A stretch of DNA of 5,289 nt from Saprospiraceae bacterium (GTDB taxonomy: Bacteria > Bacteroidota > Bacteroidia > Chitinophagales > Saprospiraceae): positions 1-5,289 of the forward strand of contig JABDJM010000210.1 of assembly GCA_013002475.1 (NCBI GenBank). Reading direction: 5' to 3'. Both the position numbers and the translations under genes were made by a program. Shown here one piece after another: positions 1 to 5,289 of this stretch. Position 1 is the stretch's first letter; each line of letters opens with the position of its first letter. Under the pieces are notes generated by a model, which was given only the letters and a program-made list of their open reading frames with translations, searched no databases and was not told where the DNA came from.

Positions 1-66
1 CAATTAGCCATGGTGTTTGCCCTGGCAAAGGAAAGAGAAGCCGCTTTGACTAAGATCAATTCATGA
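1..66 (+). CDS. C-terminal end of an unidentified protein (5' part outside window)
   Basis: Frame 1 is open from the first base and ends at TGA 64-66, giving 21 residues. They read like a normal amphipathic helix (LAMVFALAKEREAALTKI), while the other two plus frames hit stops at once or give cysteine/glycine-rich text. If real, this is the tail of a gene entering from the left, convergent with the 509-residue gene and overlapping its 3' end by 11 bp (56-66). The fragment is too short to assign a family, and no function is proposed. It could be chance, since 21 open codons alone prove little; the support is mainly composition and the plausible tail-to-tail position. Confidence 0.45.
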   Translation, partial: QLAMVFALAKEREAALTKINS

Positions 67-1585
67 CACCCACAGGCTTCAGTCTTTTCAGGATATGGTT
101 CCACAACTTTTCGAATGGAATAATCTCCAGCTCTGTGATAAGACCCCTGTAAAAGAAGGGCTGCTCAACTAGTCTGTCGTAATACTTCTGAGTATTACTC
201 AAATTTTCGGGCTGATAATCTGCTTTTACTAATTGCTGAAGTAGTCTGATAAACTGGATCAATCTGAAATAGTCTTCTTTCTTCAATTGCCTGTTCGCGT
301 AGGATTTTAACCTGTCAACCCTTTCAGATACAGCATTGAAACTCTTCTTCTCAATGAAGAAAAGGATTTGCGCTATAACCAGGTGAATGGTAAAGATCCT
401 TTGATCCTTTGGGTAAAGGATAGGATCATTCAAGAATCTGGAAAGCCTGAAGTTCTTTCTTTTATGCGTCTGTAGGACAGGATTAGATTCACCCACAGAT
501 TCTATGATATAATTAAGGTAGATATCATAGATGTTCCACTTTTCACGAACCTTTGCAGGTAGTTTTTTGAATTTACTAAGGTTGGTTGCTCTATGGTGGA
601 TCGCTACAGCGTTAATGAAATTCCCTGTATGTATAGCAAGGAGCAGGTAGTACTCCATAAAGACAAACCAGGTCTCAGATCCCTCTGGAAATGATTGAAG
701 GCATTTTTCCGCGTTGATCTTTCCGTTTCTCCAGTCCTGGAGGTGCAGATAAGCGGACATTTTTTTCATCTGGAATGTTGCCAGCTTTTCATCCTGGTAG
801 TAGGTTGGATTTTCCCCAATGTAGTTTTCTGCCTTATTACAAACTTCTAGCATTGCACTGTAATCATGCAACATCTCATATCGGTATGTCCATACCAGAT
901 ACATGTTGTAAATGACAATAGGGGAGTCGTAAATCTCAGACAGGCCTACAAGAGCATCACAATAGGTGTCAATTCTTTCGGTCAGTTCAGAGGCTTTTCC
1001 AATAGGTTTATGATAATTCATGATAACCCGCTGATATAGCTCTTCTGAACGGATCTCAGCATCCAGGACATTTTGAAATTGCTTGGAATACTGATCATAT
1101 ACCTCATATCCCTTTTCATCACCGGTATTAGCGGCATACCTCCGCAGGATCCTTGAACAGTTAACTATCACATCGGCAAATTTGAATTTCAGGGCAGTGG
1201 TCAGGATTTGCCTGGCCAAAGCAGCCGCTGTGTTGTCCGCGTGATTAGATAGAAGGATCTTTACAAGAGTCCAATCCTTATTACAAGAAAAATAGGCTCT
1301 GTCGTAGCTTGATGTGGCCGGAAGGTTAACATCCAGGAAAAACAAAGTATTCAGTAGCCTCTTCCGAAATCTGGATTTTAATTGCCGGTATTTATCATCG
1401 GTAGGAGAGCACCCGTATAAGAAATTGGCAGCATCCCGGTCATTTTTGAATTTGCCGGCCATCAGAGCTTCATAAAACTCGTTGAATTTGCTGTTTTTAT
1501 GCTTTAAGGAGTGGTCATCAAAAATCTCAATCTTACGTACCTTCTTTTTGGTTACGATTTTTGATATCTCTATTAAGTTTTTCAT
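56..1585 (-). CDS. Uncharacterised 509-residue TPR-like alpha-helical protein
   Basis: The product is a soluble, almost wholly helical protein with no signal peptide and no membrane segment, so it is probably cytoplasmic. The N-terminus is basic (ISKIVTKKKVRKIEIF). A compact block at about residues 34-85 follows, with FNEFYEAL, LYGCSPTDDKYRQLKSRFRK and LLNTLFFLD. From about 105 to 480 there are helix pairs with aromatic and alanine spacing like degenerate tetratricopeptide repeats, clearest at about 273-333 (MKKMSAYLHLQDW ... ETWFVFMEYYLLLAIHTGNF). A basic, aromatic-rich segment lies at about 375-455. I see no catalytic motif, nucleotide-binding loop or clear DNA-binding motif. It resembles hypothetical proteins I associate with Cytophagales-type Bacteroidota; this is recognition from memory, and function is unknown. 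TPR-like folds usually mediate protein-protein contacts, so a scaffold or regulatory role is possible but is inference. The ATG at 1583-1585 is the natural start; the upstream bases carry no Shine-Dalgarno, which is usual in this phylum. It is transcribed alone, with a long 5' region. Confidence 0.9.
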   Translation of the reverse strand: MKNLIEISKIVTKKKVRKIEIFDDHSLKHKNSKFNEFYEALMAGKFKNDRDAANFLYGCSPTDDKYRQLKSRFRKRLLNTLFFLDVNLPATSSYDRAYFSCNKDWTLVKILLSNHADNTAAALARQILTTALKFKFADVIVNCSRILRRYAANTGDEKGYEVYDQYSKQFQNVLDAEIRSEELYQRVIMNYHKPIGKASELTERIDTYCDALVGLSEIYDSPIVIYNMYLVWTYRYEMLHDYSAMLEVCNKAENYIGENPTYYQDEKLATFQMKKMSAYLHLQDWRNGKINAEKCLQSFPEGSETWFVFMEYYLLLAIHTGNFINAVAIHHRATNLSKFKKLPAKVREKWNIYDIYLNYIIESVGESNPVLQTHKRKNFRLSRFLNDPILYPKDQRIFTIHLVIAQILFFIEKKSFNAVSERVDRLKSYANRQLKKEDYFRLIQFIRLLQQLVKADYQPENLSNTQKYYDRLVEQPFFYRGLITELEIIPFEKLWNHILKRLKPVGVMN

Positions 1586-1735
1586 AGGACAAGTGAGGTT
1601 ATTTCGGGGGTTCCCTAAAATACTAAGAATCAGTGAGCATGAAAAATTATGTCACAAATTTCGTGCTTAATTCCTTACGACCGATTTATTGATTTGTTTC
1701 CCTTGATTGAAAAATCCGAATTCTGAGAAAATAGT

Positions 1736-1758
1736 CATATGCATTAAAATTGCATATG
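1736..1758. repeat. Inverted repeat, 8 bp arms, possible operator
   Basis: CATATGCA (1736-1743) and TGCATATG (1751-1758) are perfect reverse complements separated by 7 bp (TTAAAAT). The centre is about 160 bp upstream of the start of the minus-strand 509-residue gene. Symmetric arms of this size with a short AT spacer are typical of sites for dimeric regulators; the sequence could also form a weak AU-rich hairpin. No U-tract follows on either strand, so it is not a terminator. The binding partner is unknown. Confidence 0.4.
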
Positions 1759-1857
1759 GTAATGGATTTATAGGGCAGGGGCGGTTGATTTTGCGGTCCT
1801 GATGAGATTCAACATCTGAAAAAATGCAAGTCTATTAATAATAACTATCAAATGTGA

Positions 1858-1871
1858 CAACTTAGAAGTTG
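1858..1871. repeat. Near-palindrome CAACTT-AG-AAGTTG
   Basis: Two 6 bp arms, CAACTT (1858-1863) and AAGTTG (1866-1871), are perfect reverse complements around a 2 bp spacer. As RNA this would be a 5 bp stem with a four-base loop. It lies between the hairpin terminator of the small downstream-facing gene and the long leader of the 509-residue gene. It may be an operator half-site pair or chance in AT-rich DNA. Confidence 0.25.
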
Positions 1872-1905
1872 AAAACAAAAAAAGGAGGGAACAAATTTTT
1901 GACAC

Positions 1906-1938
1906 AAAAAAAGCCGCTCTTTTTGAGCGGCTTTTTTA
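1906..1938 (-). terminator. Rho-independent terminator of the DUF2795-like gene, symmetric on both strands
   Basis: GCCGCTC (1913-1919) and GAGCGGC (1925-1931) form a perfect 7 bp GC-rich stem around a five-base loop. The stem is flanked by seven A on the left (1906-1912) and six T on the right (1932-1937), which extends it to 13 bp. On the minus strand it begins about 14 bases after the stop codon of the gene at 1953-2174, and the stem is followed by seven U, so it is well placed to end that transcript. The plus-strand copy is equally good and would block transcription entering the small gene from the left. Confidence 0.9.
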
Positions 1939-1952
1939 TTTTTTCTAGTGAT

Positions 1953-2174
1953 TCAATATTCATCCTCGTTGAAGAGGAAATCATCCTTTCTAGGAAAGTC
2001 TGGCCAAATATCCACCATGTTATCATAAGCTTCCCCTTCGTCTTCAATGGCGGTAAGGTTCTCAATAACTTCCAGCGGTGCGCCGGAGCGGACGGCATAA
2101 TCAATTAACTCATCTCTTGTTGCTGGCCAGGGAGCATCTTCAAGATGGTGAGCCAATTCTAATGTCCAATACAT
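1953..2174 (-). CDS. DUF2795-like small acidic protein
   Basis: This 73-residue protein has no signal peptide or membrane span. The segment APWPATRDELIDYAVRSGAP (about residues 14-33) followed by LEVIENL matches the pattern I know for the DUF2795 family: a proline-containing turn, then a helix with DELIDYA, then GAP and a second helix. The C-terminus, with DIWPDFP (55-61) and NEDEY (69-73), is characteristic of the Bacteroidota form. Its length fits the family, so it is complete. The function is unknown; the acidic, compact form suggests a partner-binding protein, but that is inference. The ATG at 2172-2174 gives the conserved MYWTLELA start and has no clear Shine-Dalgarno. It is a single-gene unit with its own promoter (2259-2289) and terminator (1906-1938), independent of queA upstream. 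An open frame on the opposite strand crosses the terminator and is not a gene. Confidence 0.9.
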   Translation of the reverse strand: MYWTLELAHHLEDAPWPATRDELIDYAVRSGAPLEVIENLTAIEDEGEAYDNMVDIWPDFPRKDDFLFNEDEY

Positions 2175-2224
2175 ACAGATCTAATGTTTGGGTGGTTAAC
2201 AAAAACCATTTGAGCAAAATTGAC

Positions 2225-2245
2225 ATATAAACAAAAAGTTTATAT
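2225..2245 (-). repeat. AT-rich inverted repeat in the leader of the DUF2795-like gene
   Basis: ATATAAAC (2225-2232) and GTTTATAT (2238-2245) are perfect 8 bp arms around five A on the plus strand. The repeat falls just downstream of the predicted transcription start and about 50 bases before the start codon, so it would be a weak hairpin near the 5' end of the mRNA or an operator overlapping the early transcribed region. On the minus strand the stem is AU-rich with a five-U loop; it is not a terminator. Confidence 0.4.
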
Positions 2246-2258
2246 ATCAGTTGAGCGG

Positions 2259-2289
2259 CAAATGTAATAAACTTCTATACTTGAAGCAA
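2259..2289 (-). promoter_or_regulatory. Bacteroidota-type promoter for the DUF2795-like gene
   Basis: On the minus strand, TTG (2289-2287) is followed after 20 bp by TACATTTG (2266-2259). This matches the -33 TTG / -7 TAnnTTTG arrangement used by the primary sigma factor in Bacteroidota. Transcription would begin at about 2250-2254, leaving a leader of roughly 75-80 bases before the ATG at 2174. It is the best promoter match in the window. A small inverted repeat, CGCAA/TTGCG (2297-2310), sits just upstream of the -33 element. Confidence 0.65.
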
Positions 2290-2385
2290 TACGCACCGCA
2301 AATTGTTGCGAGTTAAATCCTGGAATCCTATTCTTTGAAAACAAAGTGTTGAATTTCAGTCTTTTGCAACTGGGTTAAAAAGGTC

Positions 2386-3450
2386 TTAAATGATTAACAT
2401 GGCATCCCCATAGCTGAAAAAGCGATATTTTTCCTTTATGGCTACCTGATAGCACTCCTTTATAAAGTCATGTCCACCAAATGCAGAAACCATGATGACA
2501 AGGCTTGATTTCGGGAGATGAAAGTTTGTGATCATGGCATTGGGAATATTAAACACATAGGGCGGATAAATAAACTTGTTCGTCCATCCTTCTGCTGGTT
2601 TAAGTAATCCCTCTGCTGAAACAGCAGATTCGATAGCCCTCATGGAGGTCGTACCTACCGCGCAAACTCTTTTTCCACTAGTTTTTGACTTATTGACAAC
2701 ATCAACGGCCTTTTGACCAACCCGGAAATACTCAGCATCCATTTTATGCTTAGAGAGATCCTCAACTTCAATATTCCTAAATGTTCCTAGACCCACATGA
2801 AGAGTCAGCTCCGCAAAATCGATTCCCTGGATCTCCAGCCTCTTAAGTAGTTCTTCTGAAAAGTGAAGCCCGGCTGTAGGAGCAGCAACCGCCCCCATTT
2901 CCTTAGCATAAACCGTTTGGTAACGCTCTCTGTCGATTTGCTCAACCTCCCGATCAATGTATTTTGGAAGAGGGGTGTTCCCCAACTTTCCTAGTTCATT
3001 TTGGAACTCCTCATCTGTACCATCAAAAAGGAACCGTATCGTTCTTCCCCTGGAAGTAGTATTATCCACCACCTCCGCTACCAAAACATCTATGTCATCT
3101 GCATCGCTGAAGTAGAGCTTATTCCCAACTCTGATTTTTCGAGCAGGATCTACCAATACATCCCAAAGACGAGATTCGTGATTTAGCTCCCTGAGAAGGA
3201 ATACCTCAATTCGGGCACCTGTCTTTTCCTTCCGGCCAAATAGCCTGGCTGGAAACACTTTGGTGTTATTGAATATCATCGCATCACCCTCATCAAAATA
3301 ATCAAGGATATCCTTGAAAGTCTTGTGTTCGATCTTTCCCGATTCTCTGTGCACCACCATCAATCTCGACTGGTCCCTTTCCTCAGTTGGATACTGGGCG
3401 ATCAACTTTTCGGGAAGCTCAAATTGGAATTGCGATAATTTTGTTCTCAT
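2386..3450 (-). CDS. queA: S-adenosylmethionine:tRNA ribosyltransferase-isomerase (QueA)
   Basis: QueA acts in the cytoplasm in queuosine biosynthesis: it transfers and isomerises the ribosyl part of S-adenosylmethionine onto 7-aminomethyl-7-deazaguanine at the wobble position of tRNAs with GUN anticodons, giving epoxyqueuosine. At 354 residues the protein is close to the usual family length and is complete. Family signatures appear in order: the N-terminal [12 protein letters not shown] (10-21); [18 protein letters not shown] (55-72); TPLPKYIDR (159-167); the highly conserved AAPTAGLHF (189-197); LHVGLGTF (217-224); [11 protein letters not shown] (265-275); FIYPPYVF (293-300) followed by [14 protein letters not shown] (304-317) and VSAFGG (321-326); and [11 protein letters not shown] near the end. 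The start at ATG 3448-3450 gives the normal N-terminus and has an AAGGAA sequence at good spacing. It runs divergently from the permease gene. No terminator is evident between its stop and the next gene's promoter. No other queuosine gene is in the window. Confidence 0.98.
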   Translation of the reverse strand: MRTKLSQFQFELPEKLIAQYPTEERDQSRLMVVHRESGKIEHKTFKDILDYFDEGDAMIFNNTKVFPARLFGRKEKTGARIEVFLLRELNHESRLWDVLVDPARKIRVGNKLYFSDADDIDVLVAEVVDNTTSRGRTIRFLFDGTDEEFQNELGKLGNTPLPKYIDREVEQIDRERYQTVYAKEMGAVAAPTAGLHFSEELLKRLEIQGIDFAELTLHVGLGTFRNIEVEDLSKHKMDAEYFRVGQKAVDVVNKSKTSGKRVCAVGTTSMRAIESAVSAEGLLKPAEGWTNKFIYPPYVFNIPNAMITNFHLPKSSLVIMVSAFGGHDFIKECYQVAIKEKYRFFSYGDAMLII

Positions 3451-3459
3451 CTATAATGT

Positions 3460-3465
3460 TTCCTT
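3460..3465 (-). promoter_or_regulatory. Shine-Dalgarno-like site of queA
   Basis: The minus strand reads AAGGAA at 3465-3460, nine bases before the ATG at 3450. It is the only clear Shine-Dalgarno match at a gene start in this window and supports the chosen start of queA. Confidence 0.5.
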
Positions 3466-3479
3466 GTTAAAAAGACCCG

Positions 3480-3508
3480 CAAAAATAAGAATATTGATTA
3501 CAAAATGA
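3480..3508 (-). promoter_or_regulatory. Possible queA promoter elements
   Basis: On the minus strand, TATTTTTG (3487-3480) is an exact match to the Bacteroidota -7 pattern TAnnTTTG and would give a leader of about 25 bases. However, the nearest upstream TTG (3503-3501) is only 13 bp away, shorter than usual. An alternative is TCATTTTG (3508-3501), one mismatch, with TTG at 3528-3526 and a 17 bp spacer. Either could serve, and the sequence does not decide between them. Confidence 0.35.
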
Positions 3509-3597
3509 AAGGTGTCTTTTCTCCTCAATATTATTCTCTTACATCATTTATCAAATCCCTTGGACATAGTCATAGCTTAAGCGAAAGGAACTGGCCG

Positions 3598-3609
3598 TTA
3601 ATCGATTAA
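3598..3609. repeat. Perfect 12 bp palindrome upstream of the permease gene
   Basis: TTAATCGATTAA is its own reverse complement over all 12 bases. It ends 39 bp before the ATG of the permease and lies in the divergent gap with queA. No exact TAnnTTTG element is visible on the plus strand in this gap; the nearest is TACTTTTA at 3635-3642. The palindrome is therefore a candidate operator or part of a promoter recognised differently. A second, shorter palindrome, GCTTAAGC, lies at 3575-3582. Confidence 0.4.
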
Positions 3610-3648
3610 GTGCCCTTATTGTGAAAACATGAGTTACTTTTAGGTCGC

Positions 3649-4908
3649 ATGAAGAACGTCCTGAAAATAATCTGGGAAGCGGCCAATCTGGCTTTGGGAC
3701 AATTGAGGACCAACAAGACCAGGTCCTTTCTTTCATTAATAGGAATAACCATTGGGATCTTCTGCATTATTGGGGTTGGTGCGGCTGTAGACTCCCTGGA
3801 AGATAATGTCAGAGAAAGCTTCAATAAACTGGGAGAGGATGTGCTTTATATTACCAAGTTCACCTGGGAAGAGGATCCCGGGGCGAATTATTGGAAATGG
3901 CGGAGAAGACCTAATCCAGATTACGATGATTTCAAAGCCTTAAAGCGGAAACTAAAATCTGCTGAATCCATTGCCTTTCAGGTCTTCGTTGGAGTAAAGA
4001 CCGCCAAGTGGAGAAATAAGGCCCTGGAAGAAACTTTTTTGATCGGAGTTACGGAGGAGTATGGAAGGGTGTTTGGCTTTAAATTCGATGAGGGAAGATT
4101 TTTCTCCAGTGTAGAGGCCAACTCCGGATCCGAGAAATGCCTTTTAGGTTATACGGTGGCGATGGAACTCTTCGGTACCACAGATATTGTTGGCCGGCAG
4201 ATCAAACTTGATGGAAGGTCGCTGGAGATCGTTGGCGTTCTTGAAGAAAGCGGAGATTCGATCATTAACATCATGAATTTTGATGAAGGGATCATTATTC
4301 CTTACAAGCTTGCCAACCGAATGGCAAATTTCAAGTCCAATTCAAATAATGGTAATTCTATGTTGGCCGCTAAGGCGGGGCAGGGTAAAAGTATCAGCAG
4401 GCTAAAGGATGAGATAACGGGTGTGCTTAGAAGTTCCAGAAAACTTAAACCAACCGAGGAAAATGATTTTGCAGTAAACAACGTATCCATTTTCCAAAAG
4501 CTACTAGATAGCTTTTTCGGGGTCATTAATTCAGTAGGTCTTTTGATCGGGCTGTTTGCGATTTTGGTTGGTGTTTTTTCTGTAGCCAACATCATGTTTG
4601 TTAGTGTAAAGGAACGGACCAATATCATAGGAATTAAAAAAGCACTTGGCGCAAAACGTTGGGTGATCCTAATGGAATTTCTTATAGAGTCTGCAATACT
4701 ATGCCTGATCGGTGGGGCCCTCGGGTTGGTCCTGGTACAGGTCGGAGCAAACTTGCTTTCCAATGTATCGGCCTGGGAGATCTATCTCAGCCCGAGCAAC
4801 ATCATCCAGGGAACAATCTGGTCCATTGCCATCGGCGTTGCCGCCGGGATCATCCCCGCTTGGCAAGCAGCGACTATGGATCCTGTAGAGGCGATCCGTT
4901 CCAAATAA
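3649..4908 (+). CDS. MacB/FtsX-type ABC transporter permease
   Basis: This is an inner-membrane permease of the MacB/LolE type, the class that works with a separate ATPase to move or extract substrates on the periplasmic side without a classic transport channel. The 419 residues show the standard plan: a short cytoplasmic N-terminal helix with NKTRSFLSLIGITIGIF leading into membrane segment 1 (about 28-47); a large periplasmic domain (about 50-285) of MacB periplasmic-core type, with AAVDSLEDNVRESF, LGEDVLYITKF and a tryptophan-rich YWKWRRRPNP stretch I associate with Bacteroidota members; then membrane segments 2-4 (about 291-316, 340-365 and 386-404) forming the FtsX domain. The loop VKERTNIIGIKKALGAKRW (319-337) is the conserved coupling helix that meets the ATPase, and the C-terminus PAWQAATMDPVEAIRSK (403-419) is typical. 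Length is normal, so it is complete. No ATPase or membrane-fusion gene is in the window, so substrate and partner are unknown. ATG 3649 is the first start after an in-frame stop at 3622; the ribosome site is weak. Confidence 0.95.
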   Translation: MKNVLKIIWEAANLALGQLRTNKTRSFLSLIGITIGIFCIIGVGAAVDSLEDNVRESFNKLGEDVLYITKFTWEEDPGANYWKWRRRPNPDYDDFKALKRKLKSAESIAFQVFVGVKTAKWRNKALEETFLIGVTEEYGRVFGFKFDEGRFFSSVEANSGSEKCLLGYTVAMELFGTTDIVGRQIKLDGRSLEIVGVLEESGDSIINIMNFDEGIIIPYKLANRMANFKSNSNNGNSMLAAKAGQGKSISRLKDEITGVLRSSRKLKPTEENDFAVNNVSIFQKLLDSFFGVINSVGLLIGLFAILVGVFSVANIMFVSVKERTNIIGIKKALGAKRWVILMEFLIESAILCLIGGALGLVLVQVGANLLSNVSAWEIYLSPSNIIQGTIWSIAIGVAAGIIPAWQAATMDPVEAIRSK

Positions 4909-5289
4909 TCATTTCCGAAAGAAAGAGAGTAGTGCGGCCATCCCGGCGAGGCCGGTGGCCAGGGCAAGGGCAAAGCGGAGGCTGGTGGCTTCAGCAATAA
5001 AGCCGACGATCGGTGGCCCTGCTAAAAATCCAAGTATCCCCACACCGGCAATGGTTGCAATGGAAACGCTGGGGGCTATTCCTTCCACGTTAGCTGCCGA
5101 AGAGAAAACAATTGGTACCAGTACTGATAGCCCCAAGCCACTAATACAAAAACCAATAATAACTGCGGCTGCAACAGGAACACTGACCACGATTATCATT
5201 CCTACTGCTCCTAGGAGAGCACTGATCCAAAGCAACTTTTTTGAACCTACTCTTGCAATGAGGTCATCGCCAAGGAATCTTCCCAAAGC
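4909..5289 (-). CDS. MFS transporter, C-terminal part (5' end outside window)
   Basis: This is the last 126 residues of a major facilitator superfamily inner-membrane transporter; the frame is open to the window edge, so the start lies outside. An in-frame TTG at 5286-5284 is an internal leucine codon, not a start. The fragment opens with GRFLGDDLIARVGSKK, the MFS motif-A-like loop (G-R-x-x-G-D ... R-x-G) seen here between membrane segments 8 and 9. Four hydrophobic segments follow (about fragment residues 21-37, 39-62, 73-97 and 103-122), consistent with segments 9-12. GLGLSVLVPIVFSSA and GFLAGPPIVGFIAEATSLRFAL resemble the YbjJ-like branch of MFS, whose substrates are poorly known. It ends in FFRK followed directly by TGA. 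The gene is convergent with the ABC permease, with no intergenic base. Confidence 0.93.
   Translation of the reverse strand, partial: ALGRFLGDDLIARVGSKKLLWISALLGAVGMIIVVSVPVAAAVIIGFCISGLGLSVLVPIVFSSAANVEGIAPSVSIATIAGVGILGFLAGPPIVGFIAEATSLRFALALATGLAGMAALLSFFRK

Larger units (their letters stand above)
1586..1905. other. Gene-free region upstream of the 509-residue protein gene
   Basis: No convincing coding region is seen on either strand: the open frames are short and their translations look like noise. The sequence is AT-rich. It is the 5' region of the minus-strand gene ending at 56, so its promoter should lie here, but I find no exact TAnnTTTG / TTG pair on the minus strand. The nearest -7-like element is GAAATTTG (minus strand, 1655-1662), with no TTG at the right distance. 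Two inverted repeats (1736-1758 and 1858-1871) are the only clear structure. Its length is more than a simple promoter needs, so a longer leader, an operator or a small RNA is possible but unproven. Confidence 0.5.

Noticed and set aside
1799..1821. Hammerhead-ribozyme-like core: CTGATGA (1799-1805) followed by a short stem and GAAA (1818-1821).
   Set aside because: An extra base separates the stem from GAAA, the middle stem is only three pairs, and I find no flanking stems I and III around a cleavage triplet. Most likely chance.
1882..1912. A-rich runs near 1877-1912, considered as a sign of a repeat or insertion boundary.
   Set aside because: No direct repeats, terminal inverted repeats or transposase remnants lie nearby; the A run is part of the terminator and ordinary AT-rich spacer.
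1869..2108. Plus-strand open frame preceded by a good AAAGGAGG sequence at 1881-1888 with a TTG ten bases downstream.
   Set aside because: The frame runs straight through the strong terminator hairpin and is antisense to the recognisable DUF2795-like gene; its translation looks like noise.
2357..2372. CAGT/ACTG inverted repeat just after queA, considered as its terminator.
   Set aside because: Four pairs with an eight-base loop and no T tract is too weak to support.
4302..4763. 153-codon open frame on the minus strand inside the permease gene.
   Set aside because: It is a shadow of the conserved FtsX domain coding sequence; the product has no family features and no ribosome site.
4878..4897. 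Inverted repeat GGATC/GATCC near the end of the permease gene, considered as a terminator.
   Set aside because: The stem is only 5 bp, lies inside the coding sequence, and no T tract follows on either strand.
4659..5000. 113-codon plus-strand frame crossing the permease end and the MFS gene.
   Set aside because: It overlaps two clear genes in other frames, and its glycine/arginine-rich translation comes from GC-rich codons of the MFS gene read in the wrong frame.

Overview
This 5.3 kb window looks like ordinary chromosome from a member of the Bacteroidota, probably Cytophagales or a related marine or soil lineage. Three things point there. The small acidic protein at 1953-2174 belongs to a family (DUF2795-like) that is common in this phylum. 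The 509-residue helical protein resembles an uncharacterised family I associate with Cytophagales-type genomes. At least one start region carries the phylum's own promoter pattern (TTG, about 20 bp, TAnnTTTG), and most start codons lack a strong Shine-Dalgarno sequence. The lineage below phylum is inference.

Layout from left to right. The end of an unidentified plus-strand gene (1-66) runs 11 bp into the end of a minus-strand gene for a 509-residue TPR-like helical protein (56-1585). A gene-free stretch (1586-1952) follows, with two inverted repeats and a strong hairpin terminator. That terminator closes the short minus-strand gene at 1953-2174, whose promoter and leader hairpin lie at about 2225-2289. 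Next comes queA (2386-3450, minus), the tRNA queuosine-pathway enzyme. A divergent 198 bp gap holding a perfect 12 bp palindrome separates queA from a plus-strand MacB/FtsX-type ABC transporter permease (3649-4908). Its stop codon directly abuts the stop codon of a minus-strand MFS transporter (4909 to the window edge), of which only the last 126 residues are present.

The genes do not form an evident pathway. queA is tRNA-modification housekeeping, the two transporters are unrelated to each other by sequence, and the 509-residue protein and the DUF2795-like protein have no known job. I see no CRISPR array, mobile element, tRNA, rRNA or defence cassette, and nothing that looks like a complete undescribed system. 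The points most worth a second look are the orphan 509-residue protein with its long upstream region, the palindrome ahead of the permease, and the very tight tail-to-tail gene junctions at both ends.
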